Assembly: GCA_029582165.1 (NCBI GenBank)
Contig: CM055870.1
Span: 4,117,332 to 4,181,331, forward strand
Direction of reading: 5' to 3'
DNA length: 64,000 bases
From: Portulaca oleracea
Taxonomy: Eukaryota; Streptophyta; Magnoliopsida; Caryophyllales; Portulacaceae
The translations under genes were made by a program, and so were the position numbers. Below the pieces are notes generated by a model. The model was given only the letters and a program-made list of their open reading frames with translations. It was not told the DNA's origin and made no database searches. Within the stretch, counting starts at the first letter, position 1; each line of letters opens with the position of its first letter. This document shows positions 61,605 through 64,000 of the stretch, one piece after another.

Positions 61605-62609
61605 AAGAAGAAGATGATGATGATGATGATGATTTTGTGAAAAATATAATATTTGTAATTTGATTTCCTTTTTCTTATTAAAATTGTGTATAAAAAGTAT
61701 AAGATTGTGTGAAAAATGTGTTGTTTAATTTTGTGTTATTTAATTCAATTTTTCTTTTTGAATTTAAAAAGTATATAATTGACATATCCCGTGTATTGCA
61801 CGGGCTTAAGACTAGTTTTAGTTTAATGTAATTAGTTTCTTTATTTGTAAAATTTCTGGGTCAAAGTTAAGATTATTTTTTATACAGTATAGATTGATCA
61901 ACAACAAGACATATGTTTATATTACTAACTTCATTTAGTATTAAATTGATAACCCCCTGGATAGTTTGGACAAAATCCTTCTAGCTATGAGCTTGAATTT
62001 GAACATTTTGGAAACCAACATGTATTAGAATCTTGACGCTATTCTGAAAAATGGTTGCTTAATTTAGCTACAAGAATTGAAGTTGACCATAAATTAGACA
62101 TTGAATCTCGAATGAATTTTCCTCCAATTCCCACCAATAAAAAAATTACAAATCCACCCCCCCGCTTGCTTACGAACATGTATGCTCACACATTTTAACT
62201 CAAATTTTATTAAGACCTCAACACCAGTTGATAAAATCTAAGCTCATCTAACTAATAAGTTGATATTGGTGTTTTCTATATTTTTTGGGAGAAAAGTAGT
62301 CTAAAAATTTGCAGTTTTATTTTCATAGATATTATTTGTTCTCAAAGACAGATTTATTAGACAAATCAAACAACTCAAAATCAATCTGACCCGACGTTAA
62401 CTTAACCCAAATTCACTCAAATACATAATGAAATACATCGGATAACGGATGACAATACAAAGAAAAACATACATAAATATGAAATGTTCAACCAAAGTTT
62501 GGTTGATTATTCTTACAACAACCAAAAACAAAGACAAACAAACTTCAACCCAGAGCCACGGCTTATTGCCTTATTTATATGATTATTTGTTGCATATATA
62601 TGCGCTTTT
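61331..62609. other. Intergenic with compound microsatellite; 3' flank of carbonic anhydrase
   Basis: 61540-61633 is a compound microsatellite, (TAA)n then (GAA)n then (ATG)n, each 6 to 12 units. The remainder is AT-rich. The segment just below 62609 is the likely 3' UTR of the carbonic anhydrase gene. Confidence 0.6.
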
Positions 62610-63570
62610 TCACACCGAGGTAGAAGGTGTGAGAGAAAAGTCAAGGCTCCAAAGTGCGAAACTTCCCTTGACAAAGTCATAATGTGCTCCCTTCAAAGTC
62701 AAAATCTTCTTCGCCAGTGCTTGCGTCACAAATGGGTATGTCAACAGATTCCCTAGTGATACGTTCACAGCTTCCTGTACCATTTTTCCGTAGCTCGTAT
62801 CAAACATATCACGAAACGATTCGAGTATTTATGTATTTAAACGATTCTCAAAATCTAAATCTTCTGAAAACACACAGATGATATCGAAAAATCAAAGGGA
62901 AAAAGGCAATATGATTTTGACCCAATTAAATCACTCTATTTAAGTCTCAATAACTCAAACGTACCTAGCCCATGTCTAGTGAATCTATAACACTATAACA
63001 ACTAGTTCTTTTCACCCATAGGTTGGGTTGTAAATTTATCCGAAATTACCTAACCCAAACTAATAATTACCTTACCCAAACTTACCCCCAAAAAGTACAT
63101 GCCCATTAACCCACTTTGACAAAAATGAAAACAAACGTTATCCATATATAATAATCCTTCCCTGAACCTTCCAAGATTTTCAACTTCAAAACATTTACTC
63201 AAAATTTTGATGTGGAACACAAGAAATCAGTATTTTCACAAACAGATTATTTATATCTGGATCTTCTAAGACCTCACAAAGATGAGACCATGCACACTGA
63301 AAATTATTGTTATTAATAAGCAAAAGACTATTTAACTAATTATGGGTGTAATTGCAAAAAGGACTGCATTATTTAGTTGGAAGCAAGAATTCAGTAACAA
63401 AAGTGTTGCTAATTTATTGAGCAATGGTGTAATGAATGATATGATTGGAAAGGTTGGAATTCACCTTCTCACAGTTGGTGCACTGGTCTGTAAACTCCAA
63501 GTAGCTGTGCTCTGATTTCACCTTGGCTTTTGCAGGAGTACAAATCTTCACCCAATCCTCAATGAAGTCA
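62610..63570 (-). CDS. Beta carbonic anhydrase, last two exons (partial gene)
   Basis: Zinc enzyme that interconverts CO2 and bicarbonate; plant beta-CAs are chloroplastic, cytosolic or plasma-membrane. Two exons are visible: 63570-63465 (106 nt, entered in phase 2; [21 protein letters not shown] and TDQCTNCEK) and 62774-62610 (165 nt, after [31 protein letters not shown]-type block, [17 protein letters not shown]-terminus TPSTSV). These are the C-terminal ~90 residues of the family. The zinc ligands (Cys, His, Cys), the Asp/Arg dyad and any transit peptide are encoded by exons beyond 64000. A MITE lies in the intron at the window edge. Isoform and localisation cannot be decided. Confidence 0.9.
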
Positions 63571-63796
63571 CTGCCCAATATTCAGGACGTCGACCAATTA
63601 TTATATATATTGAGAAATTAACGATCATAATTTTTAAAGTTTAATTTACACAATGTCCAAATTGACAAATAATATGGAACAGATGGAGTATTAGTTGATG
63701 AACCCATGAATTTTGGCATATGATTCAAGTTGACAAAGTTTAACTGATGGAGTACCAAGTTATATGGAACATATGGGTAACCCTGGAATTATTGAA

Positions 63797-63992
63797 TTTG
63801 TGGTGAAAATAATTGATGTGATAGATGATGAGATAAAATGTAAAAAGTAGAAGATAAAAAAGAGGAGAGATAAAAGAAAGGAGAAAGAAAGTTATGATTG
63901 TTGTGGAAAAGCATGGAATGGTATGGAAGGATTATAGTAATTGTAAAAAAAATATAGTAGGTGCGGTATGGAACGCACAAAAGAACAGGGCC
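63797..63992. mobile_element. Tourist-like MITE, right part, in a carbonic anhydrase intron
   Basis: It ends GGAACGCACAAAAGAACAGGGCC followed by TTA, the terminus of the GGCC-TTCTTTT family. The left boundary is degraded; interior words (GATGAGATAAAATGTAAAAAG, GGAGAGATAAAAG) match other copies. Position of the left end is uncertain. Confidence 0.6.
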
Positions 63993-64000
63993 TTAATTAA

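Overview
This is nuclear DNA from a flowering plant, most likely a eudicot. The genes are split by GT-AG introns with AT-rich interiors. Intergenic space is AT-rich and crowded with Tourist, Stowaway, Mutator and hAT-type MITEs, and every recognisable protein has a plant-type relative. I cannot place the species more finely. Exon coordinates were read by eye from splice signals, reading-frame continuity and family conservation, so single junctions could be off; the total reading frame of each multi-exon model closes correctly.

Layout. 1-6000: an equilibrative nucleoside transporter (minus strand, 2 exons), plus a second homologous first exon 2.2 kb upstream that has no second exon of its own. 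6000-11300: a dense transposon cluster, with several Tourist MITEs, one of them split by a hAT-like insertion, and a ~1.8-kb long-inverted-repeat element carrying a ~23-bp minisatellite. 11361-18754: the splicing factor RBM25 (minus, 7 exons). 18800-24650: a gene-free stretch with a duplicated retroelement-like segment and four MITEs. 24696-33837: an OTS/ULP1C-D type SUMO protease (plus, 15 exons) with an internal tandem exon duplication. 35145-40411: a SAMHD1/VENOSA4-type dNTPase (minus, 19 exons). 42505-46753: the splicing factor PRP17/CDC40 (minus; the last 7 coding bases lie beyond a 2.5-kb intron). 49094-49651: a small intronless protein with three copies of a motif resembling the pre-domain signature of SUVH proteins (plus). 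51002-53689: a DUF936 protein (minus, 4 exons). 55490-57621: an NFD6-like small organellar protein (minus, 3 exons). 58798-59790: an At4g28440-like OB-fold protein (minus, 2 coding exons). 62610-63570: the last two exons of a beta carbonic anhydrase whose 5' part lies outside the window.

The genes are independent housekeeping loci, not a pathway cluster. Two are spliceosome-associated (RBM25, PRP17) and two act on nucleosides or dNTPs (ENT, VEN4), but nothing shows these are functionally linked by position. The most notable structures are the two competing ENT first exons in the same phase, the duplicated exon pair carrying a SUMO-interaction-like motif in the SUMO protease, the three-repeat SUVH-motif mini-protein, and repeated tandem duplication inside the first introns of four different genes.
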